Assembly: GCF_021028995.1 (NCBI RefSeq)
Contig: NZ_JAJJZG010000009.1
Location: forward strand, 1 to 64,000
DNA length: 64,000 nt
Direction of reading: 5' to 3'
Source: Halobacterium sp. KA-4
GTDB lineage: Archaea > Halobacteriota > Halobacteria > Halobacteriales > Halobacteriaceae
Shown here: piece after piece, positions 53,329 through 61,562 of the stretch
Numbering within the stretch: the first letter of the stretch is position 1
Layout of the letters: each line of letters opens with the position of its first letter
Translations under genes and position numbers: made by a program
Notes under the pieces: generated by a model
Told to the model about the DNA's origin: nothing
Database searches by the model: none
Seen by the model: only the letters and a program-made list of their open reading frames with translations

Positions 53329-53775
53329 ATGAGCCTCCGGGTTGCGGTCGCCGCGCCGTTCAAACAGAAGGGCAAGCGCAGGATACCTGAACAGGCGTTC
53401 GTGGTGGCGTTGTCGCTGGACCGCGACTGGATGAGTCCCGATCAGGCCAAGCTCCTGCTGGATGTCGCGACCGGCGAGGGCCTCGTCAAACACGCGGACG
53501 GCGAGCTCGTCGCCCAGTTTGACCCCGAGGACGTCGAGATTCCCGACAACTTCGCACCGGATGCATCGCTGTTCCAGGAGCGGTCGGCGTTTGAGCGCGC
53601 GCTCGACGCTGTGGTCGATGCGGGTCACGATCGACAGGAGACGGTCGCCGCGGTGAACCAACTCCAGCAGGAACTCGGGGTGACGGCGGACGCGGCGGCG
53701 GTCGTGTACGCGCGTCGGCAGGGCGTCGACGTGGACGACGTGGCGGCGAAAGCACGCAGCGAATTGGAGGGCTAA
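53329..53775 (+). CDS. DUF2240-type conserved archaeal protein
   Basis: 148 residues. RVAVAAPFKQKGKRRIPEQA at the N-terminus and VALSLDRDWMSPDQAKLLLD, then GEGLVKHADGELVAQFDP, give a winged-helix-like N-terminal domain. A helical C-terminal part (AVNQLQQELGVTADAAAVVY) follows. The family is conserved in Euryarchaea without known function. Two bases separate it from the next gene, so the two form an operon. Confidence 0.75.
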   Translation: MSLRVAVAAPFKQKGKRRIPEQAFVVALSLDRDWMSPDQAKLLLDVATGEGLVKHADGELVAQFDPEDVEIPDNFAPDASLFQERSAFERALDAVVDAGHDRQETVAAVNQLQQELGVTADAAAVVYARRQGVDVDDVAAKARSELEG

Positions 53776-53776
53776 G

Positions 53777-54154
53777 ATGGTCGAGAACACCGAGACTGAC
53801 GGTAAACGATTGGCGGAACTGTTGTCGAGTGAAGTGACCGGTCACGAGAACGCGCCGTACGACGCGCTCGCGGTGACGAACGCGGACCCGGACGTGGAGC
53901 CGACGACGGACGGCGTGCGCGCCTACGACGTCGAACGCGACGGCGAGCGGCTGGCGAGCGTCTACGTGCAGCCCGACCGGGCGCGAGTGGAGTTGTACGA
54001 TGGGCTCGAAGCCGCCGAGCGGAAGGCCGAGGACGGCGACCTGCGGGCGCGGCCGGTCGGCGGGCAGCCGCCGCGGCTGCTCGTGTTCGTGACCACGGGT
54101 GCGGAAGTCAAGCGCGCGCTGGACGTGCTTGGCGCGGCGGCGGGAGCGACTTAG
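53777..54154 (+). CDS. Conserved hypothetical haloarchaeal protein
   Basis: 125 residues, acidic alpha/beta protein. KRLAELLSSEVTGHENAPYD, then GVRAYDVERDGERLASVYVQ and RARVELYDGLEAAERKAEDG, ending in RLLVFVTTGAEVKRALDVLG. No motif I can assign. It follows the DUF2240 gene by one base and overlaps the stop of the convergent membrane-protein gene by four bases. Confidence 0.7.
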   Translation: MVENTETDGKRLAELLSSEVTGHENAPYDALAVTNADPDVEPTTDGVRAYDVERDGERLASVYVQPDRARVELYDGLEAAERKAEDGDLRARPVGGQPPRLLVFVTTGAEVKRALDVLGAAAGAT

Positions 54155-54588
54155 TCGGTCACCGCGGCGTACGCGAGTTCGGCGGCGCGCCAGAGCGCCA
54201 CGAGCACCGCGACGGCGAGCGCGCCCAGCGAGAGGTACAGCCAGCCCATCACTGCGGCTGCGGGGGCGGCGACACCAAACTGGTCGTAGAGGAGTTCGGG
54301 GACGACGAACATCCCGGTCGCGGGCAGGACGAACGCGAGCACGGCGAGCACGCCCGCGAGTTTGAGGCCGGCGCGCTGTGCGGTCCGGAGGCCGCGCCCG
54401 GAGAGTAGCGCTGCGGCACCGAGCGCGGCGCCACCGATGGCGAACAGGAGGACTGCGAGCCCGATGGCGAGGCCGACCGGGAACCCCTCTTGGCCGAGCG
54501 CCGGCACGCCGATGGCGACGCCGAGCGCGACGAGCGCGACGCCGAGCACCGCGAGGAGGACGCGGACGACGGAGCGAGCGGAGGGCAC
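54151..54588 (-). CDS. Four-helix membrane protein
   Basis: 145 residues from a GTG start (PSARSVVRVLLAVLGVALVA); the longer frame upstream is antisense to pyrF and rejected. Four hydrophobic helices at about 8-30, 38-62, 72-95 and 110-132, with charged ends RGLRTAQRAG and WRAAELAYAAVTD. Function unknown. Divergent from pyrF, ~90 bases apart. Confidence 0.65.
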   Translation of the reverse strand: MPSARSVVRVLLAVLGVALVALGVAIGVPALGQEGFPVGLAIGLAVLLFAIGGAALGAAALLSGRGLRTAQRAGLKLAGVLAVLAFVLPATGMFVVPELLYDQFGVAAPAAAVMGWLYLSLGALAVAVLVALWRAAELAYAAVTD

Positions 54589-54676
54589 GCGTAGACCCTG
54601 TGAGGGGTCCGACAAGTGTCTTGTTACGATTCCCGGAAAGCGAATCGCTTTTGCCGGTCTGCCGGGACGGCGACGT

Positions 54677-55480
54677 ATGAACTTCTTCGACGACCTCGCG
54701 GCGCGTATCGAGGACGCCGACACCGTGGTCAGCGTCGGCCTCGACCCGGACCTCGACCGGCTCCCTGAAGAGGTGCGCGACCATGACCTGCCGCGGTGGG
54801 CGTTCAACCGCCGCATCATCGACGCGACTCACGAGCACGCGGCCGTGTTCAAGCCGAACGCGGCGTTCTACGAGGACGCGGACGGCTGGCGCGCGCTCCG
54901 CGAGACGGTCGCGTACGCCCACGGGAAGGACGTCCCCGTGCTGCTGGACGCCAAGCGCGCTGACATCGGGAATACGGCCCGCCAGTACGCCGACGTGCTG
55001 GAGTACGCGGACGCCATCACGGTCAACCCCTACCTCGGCGAGGACGCGCTTCAGCCGTTCCTCTCCCAGGAGGAGGCGGGCGTGTTCGTGCTCTGCCGGA
55101 CGTCGAACCCGGGCGGGATGGACTTCCAACACCTCGAACTCGCGGCGTACGACCGCCGGCTCTACGAGCACGTCGCCGAGCGCGCCGCGGGCTGGAACGA
55201 CGAGTACGACAACATCGGCCTCGTCGTCGGCGCGACCGCGCCCGAAGAGTTGGAGGAACTACGCGACCGCGTGCCCGAACTCCCGTTCCTCGTGCCGGGC
55301 GTGGGCGCGCAGGGCGGCGACGCGGAGGCCGCGGTCCAGTACGGGCTGAACGACGAGGGCGTCGGGCTCGTGAACTCCACGCGCGGCATCATCTTCGCCG
55401 GCGAAGACTCGCCCGAGTGGGCGCGTGCTGCGGGCGAGGCGGCGCGCCGGCTGAAGAAACGCCTGAACGAGCACCGATAG
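54677..55480 (+). CDS. pyrF: Orotidine 5'-phosphate decarboxylase
   Basis: 267 residues from ATG 54677, the longer PyrF class. VSVGLDPDLDRLPEEV binds the phosphate side, FKPNAAFYEDADGWRAL follows, and the catalytic cluster is VLLDAKRADIGNTARQYAD (Lys-Asp-Asp set). FLVPGVGAQGGDAEAAVQYG and INSTRG-like VNSTRGIIFAG close the phosphate site. It makes UMP, the last step of pyrimidine synthesis. Convergent, without a gap, with a zinc-finger gene. Confidence 0.95.
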   Translation: MNFFDDLAARIEDADTVVSVGLDPDLDRLPEEVRDHDLPRWAFNRRIIDATHEHAAVFKPNAAFYEDADGWRALRETVAYAHGKDVPVLLDAKRADIGNTARQYADVLEYADAITVNPYLGEDALQPFLSQEEAGVFVLCRTSNPGGMDFQHLELAAYDRRLYEHVAERAAGWNDEYDNIGLVVGATAPEELEELRDRVPELPFLVPGVGAQGGDAEAAVQYGLNDEGVGLVNSTRGIIFAGEDSPEWARAAGEAARRLKKRLNEHR

Positions 55481-55651
55481 TCAGCGCGGTCCCGGGCCGG
55501 AGCCGGGGCCGCCACGAACCTCGGCGGCGCACTCTGTGCAGTAGCCTGTCGGGGGGTCGTAGTGGGCCTGGCAGACGAGCGCGCCACACCGGTCGCAGGT
55601 GAACTGTGCTTGCTCGCTCTCGCAAATCTGGCAGAGGCCGGTAACGCTCAT
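55481..55651 (-). CDS. 56-residue zinc-finger protein
   Basis: From ATG 55651 ([20 protein letters not shown]); a start nine codons earlier is possible. [18 protein letters not shown] and CTEC give eight Cys/His ligands, as in B-box or double-zinc HVO-type micro-proteins. A Gly/Pro tail ends it. Probable protein- or RNA-binding adaptor; function unknown. Divergent from the DnaJ-domain gene, whose promoter lies in the 77 bases between. Confidence 0.7.
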   Translation of the reverse strand: MSVTGLCQICESEQAQFTCDRCGALVCQAHYDPPTGYCTECAAEVRGGPGSGPGPR

Positions 55652-55728
55652 GTCGTCGCGTTCGGCGCCGAACCCCAAGAGTGTGGGCCAACAGCCTTTA
55701 CGTCCGCGCGACGAACTGGCGCGTAACC

Positions 55729-56241
55729 GTGAGGACCGACACGAGCATCGTCTGGGGGCTGGCGGGCACGTTCGGCATGCTCGGCGTCGTGTTCGGGATT
55801 CTGGGCGTCGTGTACAGCCCGGTCGCGCTCGGCGTCGCAGTGCCGTTCGCGCTCGCCGGCGGCGTGTTCTACCTGCACGCGTCGGGCCGACTCGCGGAGT
55901 TGGCGTTCCGCAAGCGCCGCGTCTCCCGCGAGCAGTACGAACGCGAGCAACGCCAACAAGCCCGCCAACACCAGGGCCGGGCGAGTGGGCGGAGCCGCGA
56001 ACGTAACCGAGGACGTGCGGGGGCCGGGCGGACGAGCCAGCGACAGACCGCGGGCGGAGCAGCGGCGAGCGGGCCGCGCCGCGAGGACTACCGCGTGCTC
56101 GGCGTCGAACCCGGCGCGAGCGCCGAGGCGGTGCGGGCGGCGTACCGCGAGAAGGCGCGGGAACTCCACCCCGACCGGGGCGGCGACGAGGCCGAGTTCG
56201 CGCGCGTCAACGAGGCCTACGAGCGACTGAAAGACGACTAA
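55729..56241 (+). CDS. Membrane-anchored J-domain protein
   Basis: 170 residues from GTG 55729, which lies 27-32 bases after CTTTACG, a TATA-like element; a GTG 16 codons upstream is less likely. Two membrane helices ([38 protein letters not shown]) are followed by a basic Gln/Arg/Gly linker. A C-terminal J domain from ~115 ([20 protein letters not shown]) has the HPD motif in [15 protein letters not shown]. It should recruit DnaK to the membrane. A J domain at the C-terminus is the reverse of classic DnaJ. Confidence 0.88.
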   Translation: MRTDTSIVWGLAGTFGMLGVVFGILGVVYSPVALGVAVPFALAGGVFYLHASGRLAELAFRKRRVSREQYEREQRQQARQHQGRASGRSRERNRGRAGAGRTSQRQTAGGAAASGPRREDYRVLGVEPGASAEAVRAAYREKARELHPDRGGDEAEFARVNEAYERLKDD

Positions 56242-56312
56242 TCGGCGTCTCCGTACGTCTCCGGACCGATACCCGGGGAAGGCTTTTATTCGCTTCCCCC
56301 TAACCCGCTGGC

Positions 56313-57938
56313 ATGGGCCGTGACCGTGCCCGCCTCGTTCGCGCGCTCGACCGCGGCGAAGAGGAGGGCGGCAGCGTCGAATTCAAGGAACGGTTCAGCC
56401 GCGACGTGCACCTCGCCGACGGCCGCATGGAGAGTCTCGCCGCGCAGCTGCGGCACCGCGTGCTCTCCGGCGACGGCGAGGCGGAGTACGTCCTCGGCGT
56501 CACCGACGACGGCGGCCTCGCGGGGGTGCCCCCGGAGACGTTCTCCGAGACGATGGACGTGCTGAGCCTGCTCGCCGAGGAGGCCGGCGCGCACATCGCG
56601 GACGTCCAGACGTGGAGTGTCGACAGCGTCCGCGACGGGGACGGCGACGCCGAAGAGGGTATCGTCGGCGTCGCGGTCGTCCGGGACGGCGCGTCGCTGG
56701 CACCCGACGACGACCACATCATCGTTGGGACGGCGGGCCACGTCGACCACGGGAAGTCGACGCTCGTCGGCAGCCTCGTCACGGGGGACTCCGACGACGG
56801 CGACGGTGACACTCGCGGCTTCCTCGACGTGCAGCCACACGAGGTCGAGCGCGGACTCTCGGCGGACCTCTCTTACGGTGTCTACGGCTTCGACGAGGAC
56901 GGGCCGATGCGCGTGCGCAACCCCCACCGGAAGGACGAGCGCGCGGCCGTCGTGGAGAACGCCGACCGCGTGGTGTCGTTCGTGGACACCGTCGGCCACG
57001 AGCCGTGGCTCTCGACGACGATTCGGGGCTTGGTCGGGCAGAAACTCGACTACGGGCTGTTGACAGTCGCCGCCGACGACGGGCCGACGAAGACGACCCG
57101 CGAGCACATCGGCGTACTGCTGGCGACGGACCTGCCGACCATCGTCGCCGTCACGAAGACCGACCTCGTGGACGACGACCGCGTCGCCGAGGTCGAGCGC
57201 GAGGTCGAGCGCCTGCTCCGGAACGCGGGCCGCACCCCGCTCCCGGTGGACCGCCACGGGGTTGACGCCGCCATCGACGAAATCGGGGACAACGTCGTCC
57301 CCATCGTGCGCACGAGCGCGGTGACGATGGAGGGCCTGGACGTCCTCGACGAGTGCTTCGGGCGGCTCCCGAAGACGACCGCCGCGAGCGGGCCGTTCCG
57401 GATGTACATCGACCGTTCGTACGAGGTTACGGGCGTCGGTGCAGTCGCCTCTGGCACCGTGAAGTCCGGCACCGTGGAGGCGGGCGACGAACTCCTACTG
57501 GGGCCGTTCCCGAACGGCGACTTCCGCGAGGTGGAGGTGCGGTCCATCGAGATGCACTACCACCGCGTGGACCAGGCGCAGGCCGGTCGCATCGTTGGCA
57601 TTGCCCTGAAGGGCGTTAGCGAGGCGGCCGTCGAGCGTGGGATGGTGCTGCTGCCGGCGGACGCCAAGCCCAGTCCCGTCAAGGAGTTCGAGGCCGAGGT
57701 GATGGTGTTGAACCACCCCACGCGAATCGACGCGGGCTACGAGCCCGTCGTCCACCTCGAGACTATCGGGGAGGCTGCGCGCTTCGAGCCGACGAACGGC
57801 CAGTTGCTTCCGGGCGACACGGGGGAGACGAGTGTCCGGTTCAAGTTCCGGCCGTACCTCGTCGAGGAGGGGCAGCGGTTCGTCTTCCGCGAGGGCGCGA
57901 GCAAGGGCGTCGGCACGGTGACCAGCGTCTCCGACTAA
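56313..57938 (+). CDS. GTPBP1-like translational GTPase
   Basis: 541 residues. A ~130-residue N-terminal domain (GGSVEFKERFSRDVHLADGR, LRHRVLSGDGEAEYVLGV) precedes the G domain: G1 GTAGHVDHGKSTLVGSLV near 138, G3 DTVGHEPW near 227, G4 TKTD near 286. Domains II/III follow (VTGVGAVASGTVKSGTVEAG, RFKFRPYLVEEGQRFVFREG). This is the layout of GTPBP1/2 and Hbs1-type factors implicated in ribosome rescue or mRNA decay, distinct from EF-1alpha. Followed by a membrane-protein gene after 36 bases. Confidence 0.9.
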   Translation: MGRDRARLVRALDRGEEEGGSVEFKERFSRDVHLADGRMESLAAQLRHRVLSGDGEAEYVLGVTDDGGLAGVPPETFSETMDVLSLLAEEAGAHIADVQTWSVDSVRDGDGDAEEGIVGVAVVRDGASLAPDDDHIIVGTAGHVDHGKSTLVGSLVTGDSDDGDGDTRGFLDVQPHEVERGLSADLSYGVYGFDEDGPMRVRNPHRKDERAAVVENADRVVSFVDTVGHEPWLSTTIRGLVGQKLDYGLLTVAADDGPTKTTREHIGVLLATDLPTIVAVTKTDLVDDDRVAEVEREVERLLRNAGRTPLPVDRHGVDAAIDEIGDNVVPIVRTSAVTMEGLDVLDECFGRLPKTTAASGPFRMYIDRSYEVTGVGAVASGTVKSGTVEAGDELLLGPFPNGDFREVEVRSIEMHYHRVDQAQAGRIVGIALKGVSEAAVERGMVLLPADAKPSPVKEFEAEVMVLNHPTRIDAGYEPVVHLETIGEAARFEPTNGQLLPGDTGETSVRFKFRPYLVEEGQRFVFREGASKGVGTVTSVSD

Positions 57939-57974
57939 CGGAACGTTCTCGGTGCCGGATTTCGAAGTCCGTTC

Positions 57975-58343
57975 ATGGTCAGTCGCCGTACCCTCGAATT
58001 TCTCGTCGGCGTCGTCGCAGCCGCCACCGTCACTGGTGGCCTCTCGTTGTACGTGGCGACGCCGTACGCGCTCGCGGTCGGGCTGGCGGCGGGGACGCCG
58101 TCGCTGGTCCGGACGAGCGCGCGCCTCGACCGCGACGCCTACGACGCCGCGAAGTCCAGCACCGAGCAGGTCGTGGATGGCACAATCGCCGCCGGGTCGA
58201 CGCTCGTCGTCGGCCTCGTCGCGGCGTACCTCGCGCTCTCGAACGGCTACGACGGCCCGATAGCGGCCGCGGCCGTCGCGGCGCTAGGTGTGCTCGCCGG
58301 ACAGGTCGCGTTCTACGCGCGCAGCCGCGACTTCACCGAGTAA
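57975..58343 (+). CDS. Membrane protein of unknown function
   Basis: 122 residues with four hydrophobic stretches: ~8-24 and 26-42 (FLVGVVAAATVTGGLSLYVA), ~70-92 (AAGSTLVVGLVAAYLALSNG) and ~95-114 (PIAAAAVAALGVLAGQVAFY). A polar loop RTSARLDRDAYDAAKSSTEQ lies between. Probably co-transcribed with the GTPBP1-like gene. Unrecognised; convergent with the next gene. Confidence 0.65.
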   Translation: MVSRRTLEFLVGVVAAATVTGGLSLYVATPYALAVGLAAGTPSLVRTSARLDRDAYDAAKSSTEQVVDGTIAAGSTLVVGLVAAYLALSNGYDGPIAAAAVAALGVLAGQVAFYARSRDFTE

Positions 58344-58823
58344 TCAGTCCGCGCGGTATTCTCCGTCAGTACGCTCGGCGAGACCAAGCAGGACGGCCCA
58401 GTCGAGGCGGCGCTCGACGCGCTCGGTCCAGAACCCCTCCCAGTCCTGTCGTTTCGTGCGCTCCCAGCGTGGCACGCGCTCGCGGACGGCTTCGAAGATT
58501 GCGGCCGCGGACTGGAAGTCGTCGCCGAGCGCGTCCAGCACTTCGGGCGCGAGGAAGACGTTCTCGCGGAAGTTGCCGGCGAGCGCGTCGCGGTCGAGGT
58601 CGTCACGCACCCGCGCATACCCGAGGTCGGCCTCCTCGACGGCACCGAGCGCGCTCAGGAAGACGAGCCACGCCGACGCCTCCCCGCGGTCGTGGACGTC
58701 CGCGCGCTCGACGAGCCGCCGACAGCAGTCGTCCTCGGGCTCGGGGACCAGCGGCACCGCGTCGCGAACCTCGCGGACGCGGGTCAGCGACGCCGGCGCG
58801 GGCGGGACGGGTTTGCGCTGCAT
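58344..58823 (-). CDS. Conserved hypothetical helical protein
   Basis: 159 residues, mostly helical. ASAWLVFLSALGAVEEADLG, then RVRDDLDRDALAGNFRENVF, LAPEVLDALGDDFQSAAAIF and a C-terminal RQDWEGFWTERVERRLDWAV. Acidic and soluble, and ending in a winged-helix-like LLGLAERTDGEYRAD. Seems a haloarchaeal-specific family; no function can be named. It starts upstream near 58823, divergent from crtB. Confidence 0.65.
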   Translation of the reverse strand: MQRKPVPPAPASLTRVREVRDAVPLVPEPEDDCCRRLVERADVHDRGEASAWLVFLSALGAVEEADLGYARVRDDLDRDALAGNFRENVFLAPEVLDALGDDFQSAAAIFEAVRERVPRWERTKRQDWEGFWTERVERRLDWAVLLGLAERTDGEYRAD

Positions 58824-58984
58824 ACCGGTGGCTCGGGCGCGGACGGCCTTGAGTTCGGCGACGTCGCGTCAAGAGGCGGCGGAGGTCGCTCCTGCCACCG
58901 TGTTTTTTGATTGTTCACACCTAACATAGGGATAGCACAGCCGGGAGCTGCACGCGCCGGAGTGCCGCATCTGGCCCCCAACAA

Positions 58985-59953
58985 ATGGTCGACAGCACCC
59001 AGATATCGACGAGCAAGGCGATACAGCAGCGGACGGGCAAGACGTTCCACCTGGCGACGCGGCTCCTCCCCGAGCGCGTGCGCCACGCGACGTACGTCCT
59101 GTACGCGTTCTTCCGCGTCGCCGACGACGTCGTGGACACGACCGCGGACCGCGACCCAGCCGCCCAGCGCGCGGAACTGGAGGCGATTCGCGCGGCGGCA
59201 CTCGGCGAGGACGTAGACGGGTCGCGCCTCGACGAAGAGACGGCGGAGGTGCTAGCGGCGTTCGCCGAACTCGCCGAGCGCTACGACGTCCCCGACGAGG
59301 ACGTGGACACGTTCGTGGACGCGATGCTGACCGACCTCGAACAGACGCGATATGACACTCATGAGGACCTAGAGGCGTACATGCGAGGCTCGGCGGTCGC
59401 GGTCGGGAACATGATGGTCGCCATCATGGAGGTCGAGGACCCGGAGGTGGCGGCTCCGCACGCGGCGGCGCTCGCGGAGGCGTTCCAGTTGAGCAACTTC
59501 CTGCGGGACGTCAAGGAGGACGTCGACGACTACGACCGCGTCTACCTCCCCGGAGAGACGCGGCGCGAGCACGGCGTCACCGTCGAACAGTTGCGCCGCG
59601 CCGAAGTGACGACGGGGTTCCGGGACGCGATGCGCGCGGAGTTGGCGCGCACGGAGACGAAGTACCGGGAGGGAGTCGCGGGCATCAAGTACCTACCCGA
59701 GGACTGCCAATTCGCGGTGTTGCTGTCGGCGGTGCTGTACGCCGACCACCACCGCGAGATTCGGCGCCGGAACTACGACGTGCTCACGGAGACGCCGAGC
59801 CTCTCGACGACGCGGAAGCTCTGGCTGCTGGCGAAGACGCGGACGCTGTGGGCGTTCTACGAGGACCCCGAGTACGTGTTCTACCGCGTGAGCTGCATCG
59901 CGTCGTCGAGCGACCACCGGCGCGGCCACGGCGACCCCCACCCCGCGCCGTAG
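58985..59953 (+). CDS. crtB: Phytoene synthase
   Basis: 322 residues. The two Asp-rich motifs for metal and diphosphate are AFFRVADDVVDTTADRD near residue 42 and LSNFLRDVKEDVDDYDRVYL near 170; TFHLATRLLPERVRHATYVL opens the protein. It condenses two geranylgeranyl diphosphates to phytoene, the committed step to bacterioruberin and retinal. An IS carrying tnpB starts ~25 bases after its stop, separating it from the cruF-lyeJ-crtD operon it converges on. Confidence 0.95.
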   Translation: MVDSTQISTSKAIQQRTGKTFHLATRLLPERVRHATYVLYAFFRVADDVVDTTADRDPAAQRAELEAIRAAALGEDVDGSRLDEETAEVLAAFAELAERYDVPDEDVDTFVDAMLTDLEQTRYDTHEDLEAYMRGSAVAVGNMMVAIMEVEDPEVAAPHAAALAEAFQLSNFLRDVKEDVDDYDRVYLPGETRREHGVTVEQLRRAEVTTGFRDAMRAELARTETKYREGVAGIKYLPEDCQFAVLLSAVLYADHHREIRRRNYDVLTETPSLSTTRKLWLLAKTRTLWAFYEDPEYVFYRVSCIASSSDHRRGHGDPHPAP

Positions 59954-59975
59954 TTACAGGATTTCGAGGCGAAAG

Positions 59976-61562
59976 CCCATGGCTTCAGCCGTGGGAGGAA
60001 GCCGACACAACACTACGCAAACCACCAGACAACGCCATCCCGTAATCCAAACGCTTACACAATTCACCCATCACTAGTGTCGATGTGAGCGGGCGACCAC
60101 AACGCACCAACGAGTACACCGCAGAGCCGGTCAGCGACCGGTATCGGCAGTGCTTGTTCGATTGGTTGTCTGCGCACGCGCCGTTGTGGAATCAACTCAC
60201 GTATCGACGCCGCCACGCCTACTTCACCGAAAACGAAGACGTCTGGAATGTCGACTACGACGACCTCTACGATGAGTACGCACCCATCCTCGGCAAAGCC
60301 GCCTGCCAGCAACTCACCCGGAAAAACTCCGAAGCGTGGCGGTCGTTTTTCGGACTGCTCGACACCTACCACAGCGACGACCCGGCCGTCACCGAGAAAC
60401 CCAGTCCGCCCGGATACTGGGGGAATCGCGACGATGGCTACGAACTGCACGGCCTCGTTCGCAACGACCTCTACACCCTCGACTGGGACGAGGATCGGAG
60501 TACGCTGGAGTTCGGCGTCGGCGACGTCCTTGAGGACCGCTACGACTTCGACTATCAGGAACGCCTCACGCTCGAAGTCCACGGGAATCCACAGTGGGAT
60601 GGTGACGATTCGCGGTTGGAACTCGTCTACGACGAGGCTGCCGATACGCTTCGTGTCACGCATCCAGTTCGCATACAGCCAGACCGAGTACGAGACCAGC
60701 GACTGGACGCATATACTCATACACTCCAAGCGGAGAACACGACGCACTCAGCAGCCATCGACGTCGGCGCAAACAACACTCTCACCATCGTTACCTCCCA
60801 AGGTGACACCGCCGTCTATCACGCTCGTCCGCTATTCGAAAAGTTCCACCGGCACTCCAAGCAGATCGCCAAATTGCAGTCCAATCTCCCGGACGGTCAG
60901 TATACGAGCTGGCGGATTCAACGCCGATACGACGAACGTGGGCGGAAACGCGACCACGCTCGGGATGCTGCCGTCAAGCACGCCGCCGAATGGCTGCTGG
61001 AACGGAACATCACCACGGTGTACGTCGGGGATCTCACCGACGTGCTTGACGTGCACTGGAGTGCGTCAGTCAACGAGAAGACACACGCGTTCTGGAGTCA
61101 CGGGCAACTCCTCGACCGCATCGAGCTCACGTTCGGGGATGTCGGCATTACAGTTGAATCGGTGAGCGAGGAGGATTCAAGCAGTCTCTGTCCCGAATGC
61201 GGCTCGAAGGATGTGAGTCGAAGCGGTGACGACTTCAGGTGCCACGAGTGCGGGTTGGACGCGCATGCGGACGTGGCTGGGGCGTGGAATCTGTTGCAGT
61301 CTGTGGTTGGGTCGATGGCTCGGCCTGCTGCCCTCGCGGCTGAACGCCCGAGGGACACACCCAACAACTCCCCCGCTGGGGAGCTTGACGGGGCGTACTG
61401 GGAGTGGAACGGACACAACTGGACACCCGCCAGTTTCCGGGAACAGTCGCGTCCACGTAACCAAACCAGCGTCAGCGAACCCGTAAGTTCACAGCCGGGG
61501 TAATCAACTGGTTGGATTACCCACGGAGGAATCCCACCGCTTTAGCGGTGGGAGGAAGTCAA
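59976..61562 (+). mobile_element. IS200/IS605-family (IS1341-type) element carrying tnpB only
   Basis: Left-end hairpin CCCATGGC-TTCA-GCCGTGGG at 59976-59995, followed by AGGAAGCCGACAC, the same as at the 43-kb element. Right-end hairpin CCCACCGC-TTTA-GCGGTGGG at 61533-61552, then AGGAAGTCAAC; TCAA resembles the right-end cleavage tetranucleotide of the family. No tnpA. The right end overlaps the stop codon of cruF (61559-61561). It lies between crtB and cruF. Confidence 0.8.
60085..61503 (+). CDS. tnpB: TnpB-family protein with altered RuvC-II
   Basis: 472 residues from GTG 60085. RuvC-I Asp D226 (AAIDVGANNTLTI) and RuvC-III Asp D395 (DAHADVAGAWNLL) are present, and the zinc ribbon has C369, C372, C386 and C389. 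At RuvC-II the sequence is TVYVGDLTDVLDVHW: aligned with VIVFEELTDIR of the other TnpB, the catalytic Glu is Gly315 and the next acid is Asp316. It may therefore be nuclease-dead or use another acid. A ~60-residue tail follows, as expected where the omega RNA overlaps the gene. Same subfamily as the fragment at 52.5 kb. Confidence 0.88.
   Translation: MSGRPQRTNEYTAEPVSDRYRQCLFDWLSAHAPLWNQLTYRRRHAYFTENEDVWNVDYDDLYDEYAPILGKAACQQLTRKNSEAWRSFFGLLDTYHSDDPAVTEKPSPPGYWGNRDDGYELHGLVRNDLYTLDWDEDRSTLEFGVGDVLEDRYDFDYQERLTLEVHGNPQWDGDDSRLELVYDEAADTLRVTHPVRIQPDRVRDQRLDAYTHTLQAENTTHSAAIDVGANNTLTIVTSQGDTAVYHARPLFEKFHRHSKQIAKLQSNLPDGQYTSWRIQRRYDERGRKRDHARDAAVKHAAEWLLERNITTVYVGDLTDVLDVHWSASVNEKTHAFWSHGQLLDRIELTFGDVGITVESVSEEDSSSLCPECGSKDVSRSGDDFRCHECGLDAHADVAGAWNLLQSVVGSMARPAALAAERPRDTPNNSPAGELDGAYWEWNGHNWTPASFREQSRPRNQTSVSEPVSSQPG

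Noticed and set aside
43249-61562. tnpA (Y1 transposase) for the IS200/IS605 elements
   Set aside because: No HUH tyrosine transposase found in any frame; the elements are tnpB-only.
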